A stretch of DNA of 64,000 nucleotides from Acheta domesticus (Eukaryota; Arthropoda; Insecta; Orthoptera; Gryllidae), in contig JAHLJT010008446.1 in assembly GCA_031308135.1 (NCBI GenBank), positions 163,809,125 to 163,873,124 of the forward strand, read 5' to 3'. The translations under genes were made by a program, and so were the position numbers. Below the pieces are notes generated by a model that had not been told where the DNA came from, searched no databases, and was given only the letters and a program-made list of their open reading frames with translations. Positions 35,086 to 45,241 of this stretch are shown here, in pieces (the stretch's first letter is position 1; every line of letters starts with the position of its first letter).

Positions 35086-36180
35086 TAAAACATGTGATGT
35101 AAAGATTTAAAATAGGTTTAAAAAATAATCCAAGAATGAAAAGTGAAGGGTGTTACACTTGGTAAAAAACAAGGCAATTTTAATTTTGCATAGTCTTATG
35201 TGGATAGTAATTTTGCATAGTCAAGTCAATAAAAAAAAGAAAAGAAAAAAGATGTTGAAGGTGCAATGTATGCTTCTGGGCAATTTTAAAGAAAAAAATT
35301 ATTAATAAACTATGTATGCACAATCTTAAATTTTCATTTTCACTTTCCCGGTAATTCATTTTCCTTACATTCTCCCATATTTAAAAAGCTCCATCTTACC
35401 CATTTAATTACCCATCTCCTCCATTTAATTTTCACTCAATTAAAGAAATAATTTAGGAACATGTTAAGAGATTGTAGATTAATATAATTATGGTAGCATT
35501 TTTGCCTAAAGCCATTTCTTTTAGAATTAAAAAATGGTTATTTTTAATTTATTTTGGAGTGATAGGCAATATCAAAAGTAAACATTTTTTTCTCAGATAC
35601 TAATAAATATATTTTGAAAATAAAACATAATTATTTAAACATGTATAATAAACAGTTAATTAAAATGTCAGTAAGACACATTAATTTATTTGCTAATTGG
35701 GCTATTTTAATGTAAATAACTTGTCTCGAGAAAGCACAAGGCTCAGATCGACACCAGTGGCGCAAGCTCAAGCTCTCCGATCGCTCGGGTGTCTTCGTAT
35801 ACGTTCATGGCTCCGCAATTTCCACTCCCGCCCGAGACAATTTAGCGTGCTCTGCTGAAATCTTATCCACAGAACGTCGATAATACCCAGAAAGCATTGC
35901 AATTTCGTGCTTCAGTACTGCCAACTATTGCTACCGTGTTCCATGCGAGGGATAGTTATGCCATTGGTGTAACTGCGTTTGTAGAATGCATGAGATGCTT
36001 ATACCAGAAGGATAACTTTACTCTACGGATACGGAGACCCCGGGATAATCCCTGTTTGTAGAAACGGCCCTGAAAGAGAATACAAAATGTAGCAGGCTCC
36101 CAAAAAATCAGCGTCCTAGGACAATCTGTTGCAGAGATACGTGAGAAACTTGTTTTCCATGTTTTATTTTTTTTCTCAGC
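35086..36180. other. No gene recognised
   Basis: Strongly AT-rich to about 35,720, then mixed composition with no motif-bearing ORF. Confidence 0.5.
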
Positions 36181-36810
36181 CTCTATTGCATGTAATGTGG
36201 CTGGGATGGGCACCGCGATGGCCGCCCACGCGTCATGCGGAGTGGAGGGAAGCTATCGCCGTGAACTCGAAGCGGCTCCCAGGTGACCTCGGGCGTCTAC
36301 GCGGAGTTCGGACGAAATCACCATCATTCATTCTGATCGGAGAGGGTGACTGGAAGGGACGTTTTGATCGGAGAGCGCGACTAGAAGGGGCATAACTTCC
36401 GGAGTCCGACCGAGCGAGACAAGTATTCACGCGTTCGCGCCCATGCGAGCGAGATTCTGGGTGGAAGCGGTGAACATGACCGCGGGCCTTTAGCGCCACC
36501 GTCGCCACCGCTATTTCGGCCGCGAACGTGTTGCTCGGGCGATATCGCGGATAGGACGATGGGACGATTGCCGCCGACCATCGGGCCAATACGCGGCCAC
36601 TACTGGACCTTCACTGATGGTGGGCGTCGCAGGCCACATGACAGTGCAAAGGCACCGCCGTGATGTGACCGCCCGACGCAGGCGCCCAGGGCCCAGGGCC
36701 CCGGCCCCTCTCTCGGCACTGGGGACGCCACAGGCACCGGCGCCCAGAGGTCTCGGGCACCGCTCCACCAATGCGTCGATCCAGCTAAAATTAGATGAAG
36801 TATTAGGATT
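36181..36810. other. GC-rich island of unknown origin
   Basis: The composition changes abruptly to GC-rich, with overlapping ORFs on both strands that look like by-products of composition. No LTR signature (TG...CA plus target duplication) or RT-like motif was found. It could be a fragment of a GC-rich retrotransposon or a former CpG island. Confidence 0.35.
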
Positions 36811-37333
36811 TAGCTAGTTTAAGAATCATGATCCATGTAATCAGAGGCCTCATGTCATGAGGTTTTGAACCAACTGGTAAATTAAATTCTGTGTTAAAAT
36901 AACCCTCTTTGGTTTTAATATCTCATGCATGGACAAGCCCGAATCACGCATGCATTCTCCTCGCATCGCATAGGAGCAACCTGACAAGCTGACGCCGAGG
37001 AAGCAGGTGAGTGGGTCAATCCTGCGAAATCAAAGGGCGTTACAATACAGTGTTTCAGCAAATCCAACAACAAATACGATGTCCCACCGATACGATGGCA
37101 TGTGCCAACTATAGACATTTTTTTCTTCTGCGAGTCATTGCACCGTTCTTCCGTTTTAAAATTCCTAGTACAAACAATAAAGGCAACATATCTGATACGA
37201 CCAATTCACCATTGTGTAAGGAATCGATTGCTTGTATGTATTCCTACATTTGATACACTTGTGAATGGGTCAGCTACTATTTTAAACTCTTCAGACGTGC
37301 ACTGCAACATTATGTGTTTCGATACCACAAGTA
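36811..37333. other. No gene recognised
   Basis: Short ORFs only; nothing recognisable. Confidence 0.45.
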
Positions 37334-37770
37334 CGAGGGTCACCCCAAACGTAATGCACAACAATTTTTTAAACAATTTATTTTCCATTACTGTGCTATT
37401 TTTATAGTATGTTGATCCGTCTTAGAGGAACAAAGGTTACCTCTCCACATTATCTCTGTCTATTTCTACTGCCTTGCGGCACCTTTGAAGAAAAACATGT
37501 ATACCCGTACGGTAGAAGCCTGGGCCAGAACGTCCGAGCCACTGTTTAGCACCCTTCACACTGGAGTAATCATCTCCTGAAAATCATCCGACAGAAACCT
37601 TTTTCAGTTGCAGTTTTTTCAATATTCTGTCCATACTAGTTTCTCCTATACTCACTTTCATTGTCAATTGTTTCACGGTTACACTTTTGTCAGCCGAAAT
37701 GAAATTGTGAATGAGCTGCACATTGTCATTAAATGTGAAGGGCGCGCGGTCTACCTCTGCGCGGGACATC
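37334..37770 (-). pseudogene. Mariner relic with the catalytic core deleted
   Basis: On the minus strand the frame 37,769-37,584 reads LIHNFISADKSVTVKQLT and MDRILKKLQLKKVSVG, the second helix-turn-helix of a mariner transposase. Directly after comes FYRTGIHVFLQRCRKAVEI and RDNVER, the last residues of a mariner-type transposase. The whole DDD core between them is missing. The 3' end reaches GGTCACCCCAAACGTAATG at 37,338 next to TA (37,332-37,333), consistent with a mariner terminus. The opposite terminus was not found. Confidence 0.65.
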
Positions 37771-38455
37771 TTGAGTATTTGCTTGCCCTAATTCACCAGA
37801 TAATCTGAAATCCCACCGACTGTGATCAACAGCATTATCTCCATTAACATTTCTAACCTCTTGTGAATGTTTGTGACTTTCTTGTTCTCACAGCACGTTG
37901 CTGCCGACGATCATGTAATGCAGCAGTCATCTTAAACGAGTGACACGAGAGCAACACTTGAGGAAACAGGTTGAAATAAATACGAATTCTTGCGAGAACA
38001 GTGATACTACGAAATCTGTAAAGAGCAGAGACGTAGAAAAGAAAATTAATTTTAAAATATCATGTGCATTACTTTTGAAGTGACCTACGTATTTAATGTA
38101 TTGTACTCAACAGGACGAAAATATGCAGCAGACTAGCGTACCCCTTGCGAGAACTCTCGCATGACCCCAGACTCTTCCTTATTTTTCCATTTCCATATTA
38201 AGTCTGTAATATATATTTTTCTTCAAGACCCTCTTATCCTCCGTCAGTTTTTCTATGTCACCTTGTAATTGACAATTTAAAATACCCTTGTCAATACAAA
38301 ATTTTTATTTCACATTATTGTCAAGCAGAGAGGTACCCCCGTGTAATTCAGTCGCATAGAATATCAAGTAATTAGTAATTTCACATTCAGTTGCAGATTC
38401 TACAGGTTCTGGACAGGTGGAGTAGAATCGAGAAGCGTCGAAACAGCAAAAATGT
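37771..38455. other. No gene; contains repeat G copy 3
   Basis: Apart from the repeat G end on the minus strand near 38,140-38,200, nothing was recognised. Confidence 0.45.
38130..38300 (-). repeat. Repeat G, copy 3 (end only)
   Basis: On the minus strand CATGCGAGAGTTCTCGCAAG then GGGTACGC repeats the terminal block of the two direct copies at 5,988 and 6,977. The body upstream is only weakly similar. Confidence 0.5.
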
Positions 38456-39420
38456 ATGGTCAAGAAGATCTCATCCTGTAGTGAGACGGTGTTCTCTGAG
38501 GCCTTTGGCCTCAATAATTTAGTTTTTACGGTTAGAACGCTTCGTTTAGGAGTTATACTGGATCTTTTGGAATTCCTGACTTTAAAGAAGCGGTACAGGA
38601 CTATAAGTGAAGATAGAAACGGTGCTCTGAAACGTCCATGCTTAAGTAGGCCAACCATGATTTCTGAAGCTCAAGAAAAGAAGCTCGCGGACCATCTACT
38701 AACATTTAGCAACATTTTTACGGCCTTAGTAGTAAGCAGTTCTGTTCATTTGCGTATGGATGTGCAGTAGCTCTCAATCCAGCGCATCGTTAGTTTACGG
38801 AACCCTTAAAAGCGTCCTACAACAAGGAATGTGATCTCTTTGTAAACAGGCTGGTCCACTGAGAAGGATAACCCCATACGAGATAGCTTAGATTTTTAAT
38901 TAGGCATTTTCTAAGATCGCTTCCATAAGCTGCTTTTAATGCTAAAGGAATCTGATCTTTAAATGTTGCAATCTTTAAAAAGGATAACTTTGCAGATAAA
39001 ACTGCGAGTGAACCCAAAACTGCAGTTGAGACTACAGCCAAGGGCGTCCCAGAATATGATGTCGGAGGCTTCGAAGAGATGGATTCAAGAACGTAGTGCT
39101 CCTCTACACAAAAAAGAGGCAATCAGAGTAAACACACATTTTACAAACATTTTGTTCTCGATCTTCCCTACCAAAAATAGGCTACTAATCTATCAAAAAT
39201 GCTCGCAAGAAACGGTATTTGAAGATTTCGGCTACTAATCTATCAAAAATGCTCGCAAGAAACGGCATTTGAAGATTTCGATTGCTTCACCTTTCAAAAA
39301 AACTATGAAGAAAAGGAGCGACGAAAGAAGCAAGAAGGCAAGGGTCCGCCGAAGAAAATATTCGAATTTTCTACTGCAAAAAAGGAAAACTGTGATAACA
39401 AGGAGGGGTTGACCACCTAA
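38456..39420 (+). pseudogene. Tigger/pogo transposase relic
   Basis: The first part (38,456-38,770) has the CENP-B-like DNA-binding layout, with KKRYRTISEDRNGALKRP and TMISEAQEKKLADHLLTFS. From 38,800 the DDE C-terminal region can be read across frames: GTLKASYNKECDLFVNRL, then TPYEIA, then FNAKGI and NVAIFKKDNFADKTASEP, matching the block from YNKECDxxI to GIFPLNxxIFxExDF. It ends with a basic tail (NYEEKERRKKQEGKGPPKK). The middle of the DDE domain is deleted, and a 50-bp tandem duplication lies in the tail. Confidence 0.75.
39181..39280 (+). repeat. 50-bp tandem duplication
   Basis: Bases 39,181-39,230 are repeated at 39,231-39,280 with a single T/C difference. It lies in the Tigger tail and shifts the reading frame, so it is a recent local duplication. 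Confidence 0.95.
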
Positions 39421-39939
39421 ACAAAACTCTACAAACCGTTTGTCTCAATCTTCCACAGAGAGCTAATTGATTTGCATTGATAATGAAAGTGATGATTCCT
39501 GTATTAAATCACTTATTTTGCTTCACTGACGAAAAATCGAATGTCACTGTCATATCTGGTAAAGAGTGTAAAAATGAATCACATCTGTACTGCGCAGATA
39601 GTGATGCTGAACGTCTTTTATTTGCAAATTTTGTGCGAGGAAACAATTTATTTATAATGTACAAAAAGTAAATTATAAATGTGTATATCTACAGGAGTGA
39701 GAACAATGGCAGTAGAATATATGATTTCTTTGTTCACTATTAGGCTGCATTGAAAATATTTGTGGGGGCTTGGTGAAAAAAAGTTTGTTTTCGATGCAAG
39801 AATAACATCAGCACCAATAAAACCGTTTTTAAAATGGGGTCAGGGGTGCCACAAAGCCCTAAAACACCCCAATTCTCGGCCTTTTTTGCTACTTTTTAGA
39901 AAATAACGAATAAATATAATTTAATGGTATTTTATCAAC
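39421..39939. other. No gene recognised
   Basis: AT-rich; nothing recognised. Confidence 0.5.
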
Positions 39940-40403
39940 GTATTGTGGCGTCATACGGGTGTAATCAAAACAGACGTGAGTGGGTTGTAAGAACAGTGAG
40001 TTTATTCATAAACTAGACCGTAGTCACAAATAAATTTCACTGCTTACAATTAACTAACTAAATAGATCCCACTACTAGAAGGGATTTAATCGAACGGCTA
40101 CCACACCGCTCTTTATCTGAGACGTAATGCATGTCTCGCTCGTCACGACAATGAATTGCCAGCCCCTTGCCTATGTGCGCCACTTGCACAACCGCACGCC
40201 GACGCTGCTGAGAAACAAGAAGACGGAGGCATTGTTCTCGTGCCGTTATATAGGCCCTTCGGCGCTACCCGCCGCCCCCATTGCTTCCGCCGTATCCGCG
40301 CTAGGCAGAAATTCCCAATGCGTCATCTTCTGCGCCCTTTGTTTAACATCCTGCCATCTGCCGCGGGTAGTCACCGTTTCAGCGCGCCACGACGCTACAG
40401 TAT
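39940..40403 (-). mobile_element. Solo LTR 1 (456 bp)
   Basis: The LTR 39,944-40,399 reads on the minus strand from TGTAGCGTC to GACGCCACA and is flanked by GTAT (39,940-39,943 and 40,400-40,403). On the minus strand it has TATATAA at about 40,252 and AATAAA at 40,006-40,001. It is the same family as the LTR at 41,433 but diverged from it and opposite in orientation, so the two are separate insertions. A 4-bp duplication fits the Gypsy group. Confidence 0.88.
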
Positions 40404-41428
40404 TGTGGCCGAGGTGGTGCGCACGTTATTCTACGACAACTTTTTGATCATCAAACATTACTTATTTGACTCAGTGGGCCACATTAGTCCGAATATGGTC
40501 AATTTTACGTTAAAACGATACAAAAACTTTTTATTGACCATAGCTCCGTAAATTTTTATATTTTTATGGATATTGATTCATTAATTTGGTTAATATGGAG
40601 ATGGAATTCATTTTTTAAGTTCCGTTCCTTTTTTCGGGTTTATGGGTCTTTCATACCGTTACATCGATTGATGGTAAAACGTCCGTCTGTCTGTCCGTCC
40701 GTCTCTCCGTCCGCCCGTCTGTCTCTGTCCGTCTGTCTTCATCCGTCCGACTGTCCGCCCGCCCGTCCGACTGTCCGTCCGTTCGACTGTTCGCCTGTCT
40801 GCCTGTCAGTCCGTCTCTCCTCTCCGTCTGCGGTCAACGCTACCGCCTAAACTGTTTAGCCGAATTTTTTCAAGGTGACATACCCCAATCGACCGAGGCA
40901 TTGGGAGTTTTAAACTGAAATTTTATTTTGACGGTACTTTCCATGAAACTTCAAAATCATTTTCAATATTGTCCCAATAATGACATCAGAATGTTTCATC
41001 GATCTTTGTCTGCGGAGAGCGTTAAGGACACTTAAGAGGTAGAGGTTTCGTGTTAGATGAAATTCCAGAGTTTTGGAAATTACAATAGTGCAATTTCTTG
41101 GCCGTCTTGCTACAAATATATTGAAGATAGAGATTTTTTCTTTAGTAAATTCTGTTCCATAAAGACATTTTTATATAAGTTCTTGTTCGTCCTTTAAATA
41201 ATTTTTCGAACTTGTGAGTAGTAATTTGACGCGTAATAAAAGCAAATTTAAAAAAATAATTTTTTTCTCGAACACCTTTTTAATTTTTTTCAAGAATAGA
41301 AGAAGGGATGCTTAAGAGAATGGCGCCGGTCTCATTTTTGTTAAACTCTGAATTTTCGAAAATTACAAATGTAGAAGTAATGCGAAAGTATGTGCTGTGT
41401 AAGTACTTCAAGTTTATGTTTGGGCATA
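40404..41428 (+). repeat. Family A repeat, partial copy with expanded microsatellite
   Basis: From 40,660 it carries CATCGATTGATGGTAAAACG, the CGTCCGTC tract, then CTAAACTGTTTAGCCGAATT and later blocks shared with other family A copies, up to about 41,300. The 5' module is missing. Confidence 0.7.
40681..40831 (+). repeat. (GTCC/GTCT)n microsatellite
   Basis: About 150 bp of CCGTCTGT-type tetranucleotide repeats sit where other family A copies have only 10-25 bp of the same motif (12,420, 24,550, 42,630). Confidence 0.95.
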
Positions 41429-41961
41429 ATACTGTAGCGTCATGCACGCTCAAACGCGCAGACGGTAGAATTTCACCGGAAGCTGAACAAAGGGCTGGAC
41501 ATCTGGCGTGGTGACGCGCAATGACGCATCGGTTTTTCCGAGCGCGTAGCGTCGTTCTCAGGTGCTGGGACGGCAACGGTGGCGGGGGAAGACGCCAGGG
41601 CGCCTTTAAAAGCCGGGTGACGAACGCCCCACCTTCTTCTTCTGTTGTTCGAGCTGTGTGAGCAGGAGGCTGTGCGACTAGCACGCGGAGGGGAAGCCGG
41701 CATTAGTTTGTCGTCAGTCGTGAGACATGTAGGTTTGTCTCGGCAGAGCGGTGCATCACACCAAGGGGAAACGTTTGTTGTTTGGCGGTGTGGTAGCCGC
41801 ACTGTAATATCACTTCTAGTGGTGGGCTCTATTTATTTAGTTAGTAGAAGGCAGTGTTATGGTGTTTTACGACTTCGTTCAGTGTTTTTTATTAATAAAC
41901 CAACTGTTTATTCTACCCACCCTCGTCTGTGTTTTAATACATCCGTATGACGCCACAATAC
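41429..41961 (+). mobile_element. Solo LTR 2 (525 bp)
   Basis: The LTR 41,433-41,957 runs from TGTAGCGTC to GACGCCACA, flanked by ATAC (41,429-41,432 and 41,958-41,961). It has a TTTAAAA box at 41,605 and AATAAA at 41,894-41,899. GC-rich U3, same family as solo LTR 1. Confidence 0.9.
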
Positions 41962-42409
41962 ATTTATTTCCAAACCTTTTTAATGCTCTCACTTTTATCT
42001 CTCTTTGTTTTCATGTTAAAATATCAAAATAATATTTCTAACATCATTTAAATTTTTTCCTTTTTATTTTTGATTTAGGATTTTAAAAAAACGATACATG
42101 TAATATAAAACAAAATTCAGTTTCAAAATATTAAAAAAAGGTATATTTAAATTTCTCAATCGGGGTCTATTTCCATTCCTAATGTTCTTTTACGATTATT
42201 ATTCCAGTCACTGCAATTGAAAACATTCGTTCTTTTAAATTGCATCTTCAGTTTTTGGGGGTCTTCCTGTTGTAATATTTTATCAGTTTGATGTCTGTAT
42301 TCTAAGTCTTTATGATCTTTATAAGCAATATCATGGTAGTTACAAGCTTCACTAAGTGGATTGATACCTTTATCTCTTACTTCAAATACCTTTTTACATT
42401 CCCGTATAC
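41962..42409. other. No gene recognised
   Basis: AT-rich; nothing recognised. Confidence 0.5.
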
Positions 42410-43215
42410 GTTTACGGAGTATATACGTACGTTGTATAGGGAAAGTTATGAAATGCAGCGCGAAAAAACGGCGGAATTTCTGCAGAAAAAATTCATTGCC
42501 GGGCTCTGATCACAAAAAAGTGGATAGATCCAGTTGCTAATTTCCGAAAAAAAATCCCCGTAACACATGATGCAGCCTGAATCCCTGTTTTGTAGGTCAT
42601 TGATATCGAAAAATCGATTGATGGCAAAACGTCTGTCCGTCTGTCTAGAACAACGCTAGCGACTAAACCGTTCAGCCGATTTTCTCCAGAACTGGCATTC
42701 CCCGATCGATCTGATTAATTGATTAATCTCTTGGCCTCTTGAATTTGAAACCGATATTTTAATTTTGGGGGTACTTTACATAGAGGCCCTGGTACATTTT
42801 CAAAATTTTCAAAAAAACGGCGCCAACAATTTTGACTTAATTTTGTTGTTGGATAGTGTGAAAGACATTGAAGAGTTTCATGTTGGTTGAAAACTCTGAT
42901 TTTTCGAAAATTGAAAAAAATTAAAATTTGTTTCGATTGATAAAATTTGATTTGTCAAACAAAATTGAAGATAGCGATTTTCCTCCAATTAAAATTTCTT
43001 CTCCAAAGTGAGTTCTTTCATTAAGGTCAAGTACAATTTTTGGAAAATATTTGTAGTTTTCGCGCAATATTGCGTGCAATATGTGCTATTTTAAAAAATT
43101 ACAAAAGCAAGATTTTCTCAAAAACGGCTCCAAATTCTTTCTTCAACTTTTGGTAGGGATAGCACTAAATGCCCTCTATGATCTGACGTAAACGCCGTAT
43201 TGCAATATTCTTTTG
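42410..43215 (+). repeat. Family A repeat, 5' part
   Basis: Begins near GGGAAAGTTATGAAATGCAG and continues through GGCGGAATTTCTGCAG, AAAAAAGTGGATAGATCCAG, a short CGTCTGTCCGTCTGTC tract and CTAAACCGTTCAGCCGATTT. It is a diverged subtype closer to the minus-strand copy at 49,550-50,330. Confidence 0.75.
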
Positions 43216-43640
43216 TTTTTTCAAAAATTGCAAAAATGAAATTTGGATCTCGGGTGTCCGGGAGTCGCCGCGTACCAGGCTGTGTAACGGCCTTTTTTTT
43301 CAATTTCCCCTCTCCATTTGCCCTGGAGAGGCGGGAGTTTATTCAAGTTTTGGGGTATACGAAATGATTCCAGCCGTTATGGCTTGTGGAATGTGAGGAG
43401 TGCTTTTATATTAAACACATTAACGAATTCTAAGACTTAAAACTTTTAACAAGTGCCTCTTGGGCTCTTTGAGTTTAAAATATGTAATTCATTTATTATA
43501 TATTTTGAAAGTTCTTGAGATTGTTCATTTTTCTTCTTATTTTCATTTATGTTTTCATTCACGCTCGCATTCACTCTTAAGCTGTATGTACAAACACATT
43601 CCCTCACACATTCATACACACTTCACTATTTATCTACACT
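43216..43640. other. Spacer next to the jockey 3' end
   Basis: Mixed composition; CACA-rich around 43,600. No gene recognised. Confidence 0.45.
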
Positions 43641-45241
43641 GCACATAGCTCGCTACGGCGCCAACTTTGCTCAAGCGTCCGTGGCACCGCGACGTCTTCT
43701 GGCCCAGGCGGCCCAGACCCGGCGTGGCGCGCTTCCGCGCCGCCCGCGCGGTTTCCGACGTCCGTGAGCGGCGACCGCCTCCCACGCACTGTCTGCGCCC
43801 CACGCGGCCCACAGTTCAGCGAGCTTGTGCCCCCCGCGCTTGTGCCCCAAGTGCGCGGAAGGTGAAGGCGACGTGCTGCGGGCCCTTCCTTCTACGGAAG
43901 GCCCTGTGCACGCCGCTGTTCGCCGCTAAGCCGGTCTCGCGCAGGATGCGCGGAGCGGACGACCGCAGCGCCCTTGCGAGCGCCGTCTCTGCCCGCCGCT
44001 GCAGCTCCGCCGGGAACTGATGACGCACGCCTAGAACCCCGAACACGTCAGCATTGCTAGGGTAGCGGTTAGGTCCGGGAAAAGGAAGATGCGGGCGCGC
44101 CGCGCCGCTCTATTCTCTGGGACCTGGATTGGTCGCAAAGTAGAGTGAGAAGCGGCCGCGAACACCTCGCACACGCACGCCCTCAGGGGGCGCACGCACG
44201 CGGTGAAGAGGCGGCGCTTTAGACGGATGGTAAGGTCGGAAGAACGGAGAAGAGGTTTTAGAAGTAGAGTGCGGGTTTTGAGTTTGGCCGCGAGATATCG
44301 AGCGTGCGCGTTCCAGCGGAGACCGGTGTCAAGCATCACGCCCAAATTCTTCGCTTCGCTCTTCCAAGGGAGACGCGCGCCCGCCATGCTCACCGTTTCA
44401 TCGGGGTCAGCCCTCTTAAGAGTGAAGTTGACAGCCACGCATTTCTCGAGGTTGAGGGCGAGTCGTTTCCGACTTAGCCATTCGGGAAGGGCGCCAAGAC
44501 AGTCACTTCAGTATTTAACAGAGTGCCTTCCGTTCGTCGATTTCGCGTAATACGCGAAATCATCCGCGAACATCAGGAGTCCGCAGCGCTAAATACCGGT
44601 TCGAGCTTCTGCAGCGAGTGGAGCATCATTTACGTATAAGCCGAAGAGGGTAGGAGAGAGAACGCTCCCCTGAGGCACCCCCGCCTCGGCTCGTCTGAAG
44701 GACGATGTTGACGCGCACTCGGAACTGCCTGTCCGCGAGAAAACTCGCGATCAATCTGACATAGCAATCGGTAATCCCCGACTCCGCGAGGCTCGTGAGC
44801 AAACCCACGCAGAATCGAAACGCGACAGAATCAGTCTCTCGAACAACTTCCCTAGGATGGAGAGAAGACTAATTGGTCTATAACTGCTCGAGAGTAGTTT
44901 ATATTTGCCAGGTTGTGGAATAAGCGCGATGGCAAGCCTCCACGCCTTTGGGAAATAACCGCGCGCCAGACACGCATTCAGGAGCTCGAGAATATACTCG
45001 ACTCCAAAGCCCTGCTCAGCGCACAGTTGCGACGCCATTACTCCGTCCGGCCATAGACTAAGGATGTATAGACAGCTCACTGCGGGCAGTGGACAGGCTA
45101 CGCGGAAATGGTAACTCATTCAGAGATGGCACCACCGTCGCATCTTAGTTCCGAAAAATGTGGTAACCGTGTAGAGCGCGCACAGGTATGTATCCCCACT
45201 ACTACCGCTTTCACCCCTCCACTACTCAAAGCATTTTGCAA
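43640..45241 (-). pseudogene. Jockey reverse transcriptase (3' half of a split element)
   Basis: Minus-strand motifs in order: LWPDGVMASQL near 45,050, AWRLAIALIPQPGKY, SSSYRPISLLSILGKLFER near 44,865, ITDCYVRLIASFLADRQF near 44,740, MFADDFAYYAK (catalytic FADD, 44,572-44,561), then the thumb region KSEAKNLGVMLDTGLRWN at 44,350. It ends in an Arg-rich tail to about 43,640. Frameshifts at about 44,810 and 44,600 inactivate it. It is GC-rich like the ORF1/endonuclease block at 50,345-53,770, which lacks an RT. The simplest reading is one element split by later insertions. Confidence 0.88.

Noticed and set aside
36129..36817. Overlapping ORFs on both strands in the GC-rich island
   Set aside because: No recognisable domain in any frame and open frames on both strands, as expected from composition alone.
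40566..40850. 94-codon Pro/Ser/Val-rich ORF
   Set aside because: Translation of the GTCC/GTCT microsatellite.
39940..41961. A single 2-kb DNA transposon with TGTGGCGTC inverted ends
   Set aside because: The inverted match is explained better by two LTRs in opposite orientation, each with its own 4-bp duplication and internal TATA/AATAAA signals.
43667..44020. Plus-strand ORF over the jockey RT tail
   Set aside because: Shadow of the GC-rich minus-strand RT relic; no motifs in this frame.
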